Assembly (NCBI RefSeq): GCF_041053055.1
Contig: NZ_CP163443.1
Coordinates: 6,741,001-6,805,000 of the forward strand
From: Streptomyces sp. R41
Lineage (GTDB): Bacteria > Actinomycetota > Actinomycetes > Streptomycetales > Streptomycetaceae
Reading direction: 5' to 3'
DNA length: 64,000 bases
The position numbers and the translations under genes were made by a program. Position 1 is the stretch's first letter. Each line of letters starts with the position of its first letter. Below the pieces are notes generated by a model that made no database searches, had not been told where the DNA came from, and saw only the letters and a list, made by a program, of their open reading frames with translations. Below, one piece after another: positions 8,473-15,899 of this stretch.

Positions 8473-8679
8473 ATGAACAGGTTCGAGAGGTGGACGCGAA
8501 CCGTTGTCTCCCGGATACAGGGGAAGGAACGGGACGCGGGGGCCGGGTTCGTGGAGTATGCGGGCCTGATGATCATCATTGCGGGGATCTTCACGCTGAT
8601 CGACCAGTTGGGGCTGGACGGACTGATCTCCGGTGCGATCGGCGACGCGGTCGACCGGGTGATCGGTGGAGGCGGCTGA
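8473..8679 (+). CDS. flp: Flp-type prepilin
   Basis: 68 aa. A basic leader ends DAGAG, and the core FVEYAGLMIIIAGIFTLI is a hydrophobic helix. Taking Gly23 as the last leader residue puts Glu28 at +5 and Tyr29 at +6, the class III (Flp) prepilin pattern. The main pilus subunit would be cleaved by a TadV-type prepilin peptidase, which is not in this window. ATG 8473 was chosen (GGGAGGGCA upstream); GTG 8467 is the alternative. Its stop overlaps the next gene. Confidence 0.85.
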   Translation: MNRFERWTRTVVSRIQGKERDAGAGFVEYAGLMIIIAGIFTLIDQLGLDGLISGAIGDAVDRVIGGGG

Positions 8680-9284
8680 CCACCCATCTCTCGAGCGACG
8701 ACCGAGGGCAGACTCTCCCGATCTACATCTGGCTGACGGGGATTCTGCTCTTCGCCGCGTTCGCCTTCTTCGCATTCGCCCAAGCAGCGTCCGCCCGCAA
8801 TGGAGCTCAATCTGCGGCGGACGCTGCGGCGTTGGCGGCGGCGCAGGATGCCCGTGATGAGCTGATGGAGGGTCTGGCGGGGGCCATCGGCAACGACGAC
8901 CAATGGTTGGACTGGCTCGACGGCGACCTGTTCAAGGGCGCGGGAGCCACGGCTGCCGCCGAGCTGTTGGCCGCTGAGAACGACTCGACTGTGCAGGGCG
9001 GCGCCCAGCCCACCACCGTGAACGGATTTCCGGGCTACCGAGTAGCTATCGAGACCCAATACACAGTTGGGGACTCGATCATCCCGGGCACGGAGACCAA
9101 GCACGCCAAGGCCCATGCCACGGCGGTCATCGAGCCGCGCTGCACCTTCGCCCAGGACGCGGATCCCAAGAAGCTCGTCGAGCTGGACTGCGGTGGCGAC
9201 CCCGTGGACATCGATCCCGAAGATTTCAATTCGGACGACCTCCCCGACGCGTCCGTGCTGTTCTCTGTGCATCTGGCCGAATGA
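8676..9284 (+). CDS. TadG-like (Rv3654c-type) pilus-associated protein with probable CTG start
   Basis: About 202 aa. The N-terminus SSDDRGQTLPIYIWLTGILLFAA and the long hydrophobic helix followed by ASARNGAQSAADAAALAAA are the TadG/TadE-like signature. The rest is a secreted domain with two cysteines near the end. No ATG, GTG or TTG lies in frame near the conserved start. CTG 8676 overlaps the pilin TGA (CTGA) and has GGAGG at 8668-8672, so I infer a CTG start with translational coupling. The exact start is uncertain; the reading frame is not. Confidence 0.75.
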   Translation: MTTHLSSDDRGQTLPIYIWLTGILLFAAFAFFAFAQAASARNGAQSAADAAALAAAQDARDELMEGLAGAIGNDDQWLDWLDGDLFKGAGATAAAELLAAENDSTVQGGAQPTTVNGFPGYRVAIETQYTVGDSIIPGTETKHAKAHATAVIEPRCTFAQDADPKKLVELDCGGDPVDIDPEDFNSDDLPDASVLFSVHLAE

Positions 9285-9299
9285 GAGGAAGCCGTACCG

Positions 9300-9887
9300 A
9301 TGGATCTCCGGCACACCATGAAGGGCCGCAGGGCAATGACCGCGGTGGCGATCACGACTGGGTTGCTCCTCACGGTGGCCGGTTGCGGCGGGGGCGGTGG
9401 AGACGGCAAATCAAAGGATGACTCTGCCGCTTCCTCTTCCAAGTCCAGCGAGAGCGACAACGGGAGTCAGTCGCAGACACCGTCTGCCGACAAGGTGCTG
9501 GCGACGGCGAAGGACGGAGACATCACCGTCACGATCACTTCGGCCCAGCGTGACCAGGGCGGCTTCGTCACCGTGTCAGGTCAGGTGACGAACGGCGGAA
9601 GCAGCTCCTGGCTGGGAGCCGACTGGCAAAGCAACGAGACGGAGTTGGCAGGCAACGGCGGCTCGTTGTCGGGCGCCAGCCTGGTGGACGAGAAGGGCAA
9701 GAAGAAGTACCTCGTGCTGAGGGACACCTCCGGCCGCTGTCTCTGCACGAAGTTCTCGCGGGTGCGGCCAGGTGGCTCGGCATCTTGGTTCGCCCAGTTC
9801 CCGGCCCCACCCGAAGGAACGACCGCCGTCAACTTCCAAGTGGGCTCATTGCCTCCCACCGCCATCAATCTCACCGAGGGCGAGTAG
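9300..9887 (+). CDS. secreted lipoprotein of the tad locus
   Basis: 195 aa. It has a signal peptide with lipobox TVAGC (Cys29) followed by Gly and a Ser/Lys/Asp-rich linker. The C-terminal ~130 residues are beta-rich (DITVTITSAQRDQGGFVTVSGQVTNGG), resembling an immunoglobulin-like or DUF4352-like fold, with a CLC motif. Two internal Met codons (7, 13) are alternative starts. It lies 15 nt after the TadG-like gene and 2 nt before the OmpA gene. The function is unknown; an envelope component of the pilus system is inferred from position only. Confidence 0.75.
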   Translation: MDLRHTMKGRRAMTAVAITTGLLLTVAGCGGGGGDGKSKDDSAASSSKSSESDNGSQSQTPSADKVLATAKDGDITVTITSAQRDQGGFVTVSGQVTNGGSSSWLGADWQSNETELAGNGGSLSGASLVDEKGKKKYLVLRDTSGRCLCTKFSRVRPGGSASWFAQFPAPPEGTTAVNFQVGSLPPTAINLTEGE

Positions 9888-9889
9888 CC

Positions 9890-10531
9890 ATGGCCCTCAC
9901 CCCGCGTGCCACCAACACCTTCGCGGCCTTGGCCGTATTGGCCACCCTGAGCCTCACCGGAGGCCCGGCGCACGCCGACGACGATCCCAGCGCTCCACCA
10001 GGCAGCGTCACCACCTCCCCACCCCCGAAGGTGGACGCCAACAGCCCCGGTCTCAAGCTCGCCGACGGTGCCACCCTCGCGCCCGCCAAGGTCCTGGACA
10101 TCAAGTCCGTCGTGGAGGATCTCGGCGGCGAGGAGCGCCGCGAGGACACCAACTCGGACGTGACGTTCGCGCTGCAGGCGGAGGTGCTGTTCCCCAAGGA
10201 CAGCTCGAAACTGAACCCGGACGCCCGTTCCCGTATCCAGGCGATCGCGGACGAGATCAAGGCCCAGAACGCGACGACGGTCCGAGTCTTCGGCTTCACC
10301 GACAACCTCGGTTCGTACGCCCACGGCCTGACCCTCTCCAAGAAGCGCGCGGAAGCGGTCCACGACCAACTGGCCGCCGCCCTCGGCTCGACGGACATCA
10401 CCTTCGAGGTCCGCGGCTACAGCGAGGACTACCCCATCGCCGACAACACCTCGGAACAGGGCCGCCGCAAGAACCGCCGCGTCGAGGTGACGTTCCCGAG
10501 AGGGGCGACGTCAACGTCCAACGCGAGCTGA
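9890..10531 (+). CDS. OmpA-domain secreted protein
   Basis: 213 aa. A signal peptide (cleavage near AHADDD) and a Pro-rich linker precede an OmpA C-terminal peptidoglycan-binding domain (about 85-205): VLFPKDSSKLNPDARSRI, TVRVFGFTDNLGS, LSKKRAEAV, EVRGYSEDYPIADN, GRRKNRRVEV. In Gram-positive hosts such domains anchor to peptidoglycan, so it may brace the pilus in the wall. Start ATG 9890 follows the lipoprotein stop by 2 nt. It is the last gene of the locus before a convergent gene. Confidence 0.88.
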   Translation: MALTPRATNTFAALAVLATLSLTGGPAHADDDPSAPPGSVTTSPPPKVDANSPGLKLADGATLAPAKVLDIKSVVEDLGGEERREDTNSDVTFALQAEVLFPKDSSKLNPDARSRIQAIADEIKAQNATTVRVFGFTDNLGSYAHGLTLSKKRAEAVHDQLAAALGSTDITFEVRGYSEDYPIADNTSEQGRRKNRRVEVTFPRGATSTSNAS

Positions 10532-10596
10532 GGAGGGCAGAGGACGCCGTCGCGATACGGGCGCCTCGGCCGCACGGCATCCCAGGACCCGTGGGG

Positions 10597-11409
10597 TCAG
10601 ACGCCCTCCCGCGCCGAGCACACGCTGCCGAGCCGCGACACCCGCCAGCCGTCCCCCAGGACCCCGCCCCCGGCGGCGAGCAGCGCCCCCGAATGCGCCC
10701 GTACAGCCTCCGTCAGGGCCGCCCCGCGCAGCGCGGGGTCCGCGCAGAGGGCCTGGGCGAGGGCCGTCACCGCGGTCTCGGCCCGCCGTACCGCGCACAC
10801 CTGCGGATGTACGGCCCACACCTCGCGGCCGTGCGCCGCCCCGGCCAGAGCGGCGAAGGAAACCAGGCCGCAGTCCACCGGGGTGAGCACCGGGCCGGTG
10901 CCCCGTACGAACCGTCCGAACCGTTCCTGCGGAGCCAGTACGGCCAGCACGCCCCCCGACCGCGGCACGAGCCCGGCCGCCGCGGCCACCGTCCCGACCC
11001 CGTGCGCGAGCGCAACCCAGTCCGGCCCCTCGTCATGCGCCACCGCGAGCGCCTCCGCCCTCAGCGCCACCGCTCCCTCGACGATCGTGCGGGCCAGTGC
11101 GTCCTCGCCGGGTGCCCAGCTCAGCGCGGGGGTCCCGGCCCGTACAAACGGCAGCAGGCAGGGCAGTCCGGCGGCCCGGTACACGGACAGAGCCCGGCGA
11201 GCGGTGTCCGCGTCGCTGTGGCCGACGACCGCCGTGTAACCGGCTTCGGCGACGGCATCCGCGACCCCCGGGGTCTCGTCGTGCACGTGCCACTCGGCGG
11301 CGTCCGGACACGCGGACCGCGCCCGGTCGACCCGTCCGAGGAGGACCGTGCCCCAGACCGTGCGCGGCCCGGTCAGCGGGGCGACGACGGCGATGCTCGG
11401 CCGCGGCAC
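10597..11409 (-). CDS. periplasmic-binding-fold protein (Peripla_BP_6-like), short and without signal peptide
   Basis: 270 aa from GTG 11409, 4 nt after the stop of the small peptide gene, so probably translated by coupling. Segments IAVVAPLTGP, GYTAVVGHSD, LPFVRAGTPALSW and the alternating alpha/beta pattern resemble branched-chain-amino-acid-type substrate-binding proteins. The usual length is about 400 aa with a signal or lipobox; neither is present here, so it may be a cytosolic ligand-binding relative or a degenerate copy. The reading frame continues upstream to 11703 but there covers the peptide gene and looks non-coding. No ABC permease is nearby. Confidence 0.65.
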   Translation of the reverse strand: MPRPSIAVVAPLTGPRTVWGTVLLGRVDRARSACPDAAEWHVHDETPGVADAVAEAGYTAVVGHSDADTARRALSVYRAAGLPCLLPFVRAGTPALSWAPGEDALARTIVEGAVALRAEALAVAHDEGPDWVALAHGVGTVAAAAGLVPRSGGVLAVLAPQERFGRFVRGTGPVLTPVDCGLVSFAALAGAAHGREVWAVHPQVCAVRRAETAVTALAQALCADPALRGAALTEAVRAHSGALLAAGGGVLGDGWRVSRLGSVCSAREGV

Positions 11410-11413
11410 CGGA

Positions 11414-11608
11414 TCAGCCCCAGATGAACGAGTCGTTGCCGTCGGCCGAGACCACGACCTGCGGTTCGGCGTCGGCCGTCGAGGCCGTCCCGCCGAGGAC
11501 GAGGGCCGCGGCGAGCGCGGCGAACACTCCCCGGAGCAGGTGCGTACGGCGCGAGGACGCGGCAGCGGACGGGGCGGAAGGCGTGGCGGAAGATACGGAT
11601 TCGGACAT
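11414..11608 (-). CDS. small secreted peptide (64 aa)
   Basis: ATG 11608 is preceded by AGGGGGA. The peptide has a Ser/Ala-rich N-region, a double-Arg then hydrophobic stretch (LLRGVFAALAAALVLGG) and an AXA-type cleavage site (TADA), leaving a mature tail of about 17 residues, EPQVVVSADGNDSFIWG. The tail has no cysteine and ends in an aromatic FIWG. It is divergent from a LuxR-HTH gene and coupled to a binding-fold protein. Function is unknown. The size, export signal and neighbours fit a signalling peptide, which is inference. Confidence 0.7.
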   Translation of the reverse strand: MSESVSSATPSAPSAAASSRRTHLLRGVFAALAAALVLGGTASTADAEPQVVVSADGNDSFIWG

Positions 11609-11754
11609 GGGAGTCCCCCTGGAAGTGGTCGATCGGTGTGTGACCAGCATGTTCCGGTGAGGTCATCAGCGGCTACGGGCAAGGGAGTTCCGGGACCGGA
11701 CATGGCCAGGGGCGGACGCCTTCCGCATGCCCTGGTGTCCGCATTTCAGACGGC

Positions 11755-11776
11755 ACTGTCCACGGAACGGGACAGT
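11755..11776. promoter_or_regulatory. inverted repeat in the peptide/LuxR divergent promoter region
   Basis: ACTGTCC (11755-11761), an 8-nt spacer, and GGACAGT (11770-11776) form a perfect 7-bp inverted repeat 64 nt before the GTG of the LuxR-HTH gene. It is a candidate operator in the 232-bp divergent gap. Confidence 0.45.
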
Positions 11777-11840
11777 TCCTAAGATCCTTTGACGCGAGGG
11801 CCGCAGGGAGCGCGGCCCACGGAATGGGGGGCGGACAGGG

Positions 11841-12845
11841 GTGGACGCACGAGCAAGGGCCCAGGAGCTCTATCGGATCGCCCTCGACGATGCCTCCTGG
11901 CACCCCGAGCTGCTCACCGAGGACCGCGGCTGGAACGGTACGGAGTTCGCCGAGGCGCTCCAACTGCTCGGCCGACTCGGCCTGTTCGTGCCGTCGCCCG
12001 ACACCTCCAACGGCTGGACGGCGCTCTCCCCCGACACCGCCCTGCGTAATCTGCTCCTCGAGGAGGAGCAGCACACGGGCGCGCTGCTCACCGCCGTCCA
12101 GCAGACGCGATCCGCGCTCGCGCAGGTCGTGGCGGACTTCCAGCCCGTGCACGCCCGCGAGCTCTCCTCCATACAGATGGAGGTGGTCACGGGCGCGGCC
12201 AATGTGTCGGCGGCCCTGGAGGACGCCTCGCAGCGCGTCGAGGAGGAGGTCCTGTCGCTGCATCCGGGCCGTGCGCTGCCCGCCGGGATGATCGAGGCGG
12301 GCTTCGAACGAGACCGGCTCGCACTGGGCCGCGGCGTACGCATTCGTACGATCCATCTCGGCTCGGCGGCCGCCGTACCGCACATGGCCGCCTATCTGCG
12401 CCGCCTCGGCGGCGCGGGCGCCCAGGTGCGCACCACGCACACGCTGCCGCTGCGCCTGATCGTGGTGGACCGCTCGCTGGCGATCGTGCCGGCTCCGCAG
12501 CCGGCGGACGGGGAGATCGCCGCGGTGGTGCTGCGCAGCGAGACGCTGGTCGACGTGTTCAGAGGGGTCTTCGAGCACTGCTGGGCGGGTGCGAGCGTGC
12601 TGACGGACACGGCCGCCGGAGTCGAACCCGGCGACGGCGACGGCGACTGGCGGCCCACCGGCCGTCACCGCGAGCTGGTGCGGATGCTCGCCGGGGGACT
12701 GACCGACGAGGCGATGGCCCGCAAGCTCGCGGTCTCCGAGCGTACGGTTCGCCGCCTCGTCTCCGAGCTGACCGAGAGGCTAGGCGCGGCCAGCCGCTTC
12801 CAGGCCGGTGTCTGCGCCGTCCGGCTCGGCTGGCTCGACGACTGA
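11841..12845 (+). CDS. LuxR-type HTH regulator with a TrmB-like N-terminal region
   Basis: 334 aa from GTG 11841. Residues 1-75 look like a winged-helix (FAEALQLLGRLGLFVPS, NLLLEEEQ), the middle resembles a TrmB/PLD-like effector domain (ALGRGVRIRTIHLGSAAAVPHMAAYLRRL, LRLIVVDRSLAIVP), and residues 270-334 are a LuxR HTH (TGRHRELVRMLAGGLTDEAMARKLAVSERTVRRLVSEL). No receiver Asp pocket is present, so it is probably ligand-controlled. It is divergent from the small peptide gene, a likely target or signal source. Its last 66 nt overlap the convergent EamA gene. Confidence 0.85.
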   Translation: MDARARAQELYRIALDDASWHPELLTEDRGWNGTEFAEALQLLGRLGLFVPSPDTSNGWTALSPDTALRNLLLEEEQHTGALLTAVQQTRSALAQVVADFQPVHARELSSIQMEVVTGAANVSAALEDASQRVEEEVLSLHPGRALPAGMIEAGFERDRLALGRGVRIRTIHLGSAAAVPHMAAYLRRLGGAGAQVRTTHTLPLRLIVVDRSLAIVPAPQPADGEIAAVVLRSETLVDVFRGVFEHCWAGASVLTDTAAGVEPGDGDGDWRPTGRHRELVRMLAGGLTDEAMARKLAVSERTVRRLVSELTERLGAASRFQAGVCAVRLGWLDD

Positions 12846-13781
12846 CCCCGCCGGCTTCGCCCGGTCCACCGCTGCCTCCCGCTGCTGCGGTACGGCCGCG
12901 GTCCGCCCCCACGCCGTCCCCGCGAGGACGAGCAGCGCGCCCACGAGTCCGACCCATCCCGGCCGGTCCCCCGCGAGTGCGATGCCGACCACCGCGGCCC
13001 ATACCGGCTCCGTGCCGAGCAGCAGACTGACCCGCGAGGGAGACGTCCTGCGCACCGCCCACATCTGCACGAAGAACGCGAACAGCGTGCAGAACGCCGA
13101 CAGGTACAGCAGCCCCAGCCAGTCCCCGGTCCCGAAGTCCGCCGCGGCCGCCCACGGCGTGCCCCCGGTCCCCGGTGCCGCCAAGAGCAGCGCGAACACC
13201 GCGACGGCGCTGCCCAGTTGGACCGTGGTCATCGACAGGGCGTCCGCGGCCTGCACCGACTCCATTCGCGACATCGCGAGGACGTGGACGGTACGGGCGA
13301 CGGCCGCGCCCAGCATCAGCAGATCGCCGAGCGACGGCTCGCTGAAGCCGGCGCCTTGTGTCAGGAGCAGCACGCCGAGCACCGAGAGCCCCGCCGCGGT
13401 GACGAACGACCGGGACAGCTTCGTCCCCCGCATCCGGCTCTCGGCGATCGGCGTGAAGATCATGGTGAGGCTGATGATGAGCCCGGCGTTGGTGGCCGAG
13501 GTGTGCACGACACCGTACGTCTCGAGCAGGAAGATCCCGGCCAGGATCAGCCCGAGGACGCCGGCCCCGCGTATCTGCGCGTTGCTCAGCGCCCGCAGCT
13601 TCCGCCACCCGGCGACGACCAGCACAGGCAGCACCACGGCGAACCGCAGCACGAGCACCGCCAGCACGGTCTGCGTCGTGGTGACGCCCTTGGCGGCGAG
13701 GTAGCTGGAGCCCCACACCACTGCGACCAGCAGGACGGGCAGATCGGTCAGCCAGGCACGGCGGGCCGCGGTGGCGCTCAT
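12780..13781 (-). CDS. EamA/DMT-family exporter
   Basis: 333 aa with about ten membrane helices in two EamA repeats (first begins LLVAVVWGSSYLAAKGV, second after about residue 155), then a soluble tail. It belongs to the RhtA/YdcZ class that exports amino acids and metabolites. It is the last gene of a minus-strand set with a 2OG-Fe dioxygenase (39-nt gap) and an ArgG-like ligase. It probably exports their product. Its 3' end overlaps the convergent LuxR-HTH gene by 66 nt. Confidence 0.9.
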   Translation of the reverse strand: MSATAARRAWLTDLPVLLVAVVWGSSYLAAKGVTTTQTVLAVLVLRFAVVLPVLVVAGWRKLRALSNAQIRGAGVLGLILAGIFLLETYGVVHTSATNAGLIISLTMIFTPIAESRMRGTKLSRSFVTAAGLSVLGVLLLTQGAGFSEPSLGDLLMLGAAVARTVHVLAMSRMESVQAADALSMTTVQLGSAVAVFALLLAAPGTGGTPWAAAADFGTGDWLGLLYLSAFCTLFAFFVQMWAVRRTSPSRVSLLLGTEPVWAAVVGIALAGDRPGWVGLVGALLVLAGTAWGRTAAVPQQREAAVDRAKPAGSVVEPAEPDGADTGLEAAGRA

Positions 13782-13820
13782 CGGGAACTCCTCAACAGGC
13801 TCGGTCGGAACGGATGCGGC

Positions 13821-14549
13821 TCAGCGTGCGGTGTAGGCGATGACCAGTACGTCGCGATGGGCGGCGAGTTCGGGGTCCACCGGCTGCACCGGGGTCACCG
13901 AGTGCAGAGTGCGGCGGTCGTCGCCGAGCAGCAGGTCCCCCGGCTCGGACAGCGTAGTGGTGAGCAGATGCTCGCCCTCGTCGGTGTAGACGCCGCTCTC
14001 GCCGCCGGTGACGTTGGCGCGGCCGATCATCAGCGAGGTGATGAACGTGACCCCGTCGCGGTGCCTGCCTTCCGGCGCGGGCTGGCCCTTCTGGTCGGCG
14101 GATGCACTGATGCGGTACGGGTGGAGCTTCACGTTCCACGACCTCGTACCGTCGACTGCGCTGAAGATCCGGCCAAGTTCGACGAGCACGGAGCGCAGCA
14201 GCGGGTCGCCCGCGAAGGAGTCGGTCAGCGGGTCGAAGACGCGCTCGATGCCGCCGTTGAGCGGGTTGATGTCGGATTCCTGACGGTACGGAGCGTGCGG
14301 CAGGAGCGTGAGCTCGTCGGCGGCCGGGTCGAGCTCGAACTGGCCGTACCGCCGGAAGCGGTAGGTGCCGCCGTCGGCCATGTACGTGTCGAGGGTGAGC
14401 TCGTCCCAGTGCGCGGCGAACCGCGCCCAGTCGGCGGTGTCGACGCCGACGAGGGCGGACAGCGCTGCGGCGGGCATGAGGTGTCCGCCGGGCCCGGCGA
14501 GGGCGTTGACGGCGTCGACGGCGACGGGGTGGGCAACGGCAGTGGTCAT
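13821..14549 (-). CDS. 2-oxoglutarate/Fe(II) amino-acid dioxygenase (2OG-Fe_dioxy, IDO-like family)
   Basis: 242 aa. A metal triad is visible as His163-x-Asp165 (EGRHRDGVTFI) and His216 (RRTLHSVTPV), with Arg232 (HRDVLVIAYT) placed to bind 2-oxoglutarate. FRRYGQFELD and SWNVKLHPYRI match the family I know as 2OG-Fe dioxygenases that hydroxylate free L-amino acids, such as Bacillus L-isoleucine 4-hydroxylase. It probably hydroxylates an amino acid or the ligase product. It lies between an ArgG-like gene and an EamA exporter on the same strand. Substrate is unknown. Confidence 0.85.
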   Translation of the reverse strand: MTTAVAHPVAVDAVNALAGPGGHLMPAAALSALVGVDTADWARFAAHWDELTLDTYMADGGTYRFRRYGQFELDPAADELTLLPHAPYRQESDINPLNGGIERVFDPLTDSFAGDPLLRSVLVELGRIFSAVDGTRSWNVKLHPYRISASADQKGQPAPEGRHRDGVTFITSLMIGRANVTGGESGVYTDEGEHLLTTTLSEPGDLLLGDDRRTLHSVTPVQPVDPELAAHRDVLVIAYTAR

Positions 14550-14630
14550 GGAAGTGCTCCGTACGTATCAGTGGTTCGGTGTTCGGTGGTCCGAGAAGTT
14601 CGGGCGTCGACGGATCAGGGGATCAGCGGA

Positions 14631-15836
14631 TCAGGCCGCGGCGAGCAGCGCCCCGGTCCGGTCGAACGGTGCCGACTCGGCGTTGATCGCGTGCTCCTCC
14701 CAGGCCTCCCGGTCGCGCAGATAGAGCGGCCGTCCTGCGGTGATGGAGCGCGTGTCGGCGCCGCCGGTGCGCAGTCGCCAGGTCACGGACCCGGTGGTAC
14801 GGGACGCGCAGGCGTCGATGAACGCCTGGACGGTGAGCCGCAGTTCACCGAACCAGCGGCCCTCGAGGGCCTCGCGTGTCCACACCTGCTCCAAGTGCCT
14901 TTTCTCCCGGATGAGTTCGGCATCCAGGCAGGCGCTCTCGACGTGCCGGTAGCTGCTGAGCAGCAGCCAGGCGGCGGGCATCTCGCGGATCTCCAGGACC
15001 TTCTCGCCGTGGTCGAGGTGCTCGAGCCCGGAGTAGCGGCCCAGTCCGTACGCGCCGACCCGCCGGTTGAGCCGGTCGACGAGGTCGGTCAGCGGCAGCG
15101 GCTCGCCGTCGAGGGCGACGGGCAGCCCTTGCGCGAACATGACCGTGAGGTCGTCGGTCTCGCCGAGTGCGGCGGTCGGCCGGCTCCAGGCATACATCTC
15201 GTTGGGGACCTCGTGCAGTTCGGGGTCGTCGAGGATGCCCGACTCGAACTCGCGGCACCACAGGTTGGAGTCACCGCTGACGATCCGCCCGGCGAGCAGA
15301 TCGATGCCGGCGGCCCGCAGCTCGACGAGCTTGTCGTCGCGGGTGACGGGGTCCAGGTCGTACGGGCTGCCGAACGCGCCCTCGTAACCGAGCAGCCGCA
15401 GCGCCCCGTTGAGCCGGCGCAGGGTGTTCTGCGAGCGGTTGGCGGTGTGCAGCACGGCCTGGGCGTCGAGACCCCGGGCCAGCTCGACCGCGCTGTGGGC
15501 GATCAGCGGGCGGCTCAGCGTGGAGCTGACCGGGTGGATGCCGAGATAAACGGCCTGGGCGGCGATCGCCGGGGCGACGTACCGCGCGGCGAACTCCTCG
15601 CGCCGGTCGAGAATGTGGATCGTCGCCCCGAGCGCCTCGGCGACCTGACGCTTGTAAGCACTGGACTCGTCCTCGCCGATGTCGACGCTCACGGCGTGCA
15701 CCTCGCGCACGCCCATCCGGCGCAGCCGCAACAGCAGGTACGAGCTGTCCAGGCCGCCACTGAACAGGGTCACGACGGGACGGTCGGGGTCGAGCTCTTC
15801 GAGCTGCGAGAAGGAACGTATGAGCGGGGGACGCAT
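14631..15836 (-). CDS. divergent argininosuccinate-synthase-like ligase
   Basis: 401 aa from ATG 15836 (GGAGAGG upstream), the length of ArgG. The PP-loop ATP site is LFSGGLDSSYLLL (about 24-36). SSTLSRPLIAHSAVELAR and DSNLWCREFESGILDDPELHEVP are clear counterparts of ArgG TSLARPLIAK and ENLWGRSIECGVLEDP. The citrulline/aspartate region is altered: the ArgG HGCTGKGNDQ block is replaced by HTANRSQNTL. It is therefore likely a specialised AMP-forming ligase, not the housekeeping enzyme. It heads an operon with a 2OG-Fe dioxygenase and an EamA exporter, suggesting a small amino-acid-derived metabolite. Confidence 0.82.
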   Translation of the reverse strand: MRPPLIRSFSQLEELDPDRPVVTLFSGGLDSSYLLLRLRRMGVREVHAVSVDIGEDESSAYKRQVAEALGATIHILDRREEFAARYVAPAIAAQAVYLGIHPVSSTLSRPLIAHSAVELARGLDAQAVLHTANRSQNTLRRLNGALRLLGYEGAFGSPYDLDPVTRDDKLVELRAAGIDLLAGRIVSGDSNLWCREFESGILDDPELHEVPNEMYAWSRPTAALGETDDLTVMFAQGLPVALDGEPLPLTDLVDRLNRRVGAYGLGRYSGLEHLDHGEKVLEIREMPAAWLLLSSYRHVESACLDAELIREKRHLEQVWTREALEGRWFGELRLTVQAFIDACASRTTGSVTWRLRTGGADTRSITAGRPLYLRDREAWEEHAINAESAPFDRTGALLAAA

Positions 15837-15899
15837 GGCCTCTCCAACCTCTGCACTGGTCACGGAGGAGGAGACTTCCGTGCGCGACGACCCCGGACA

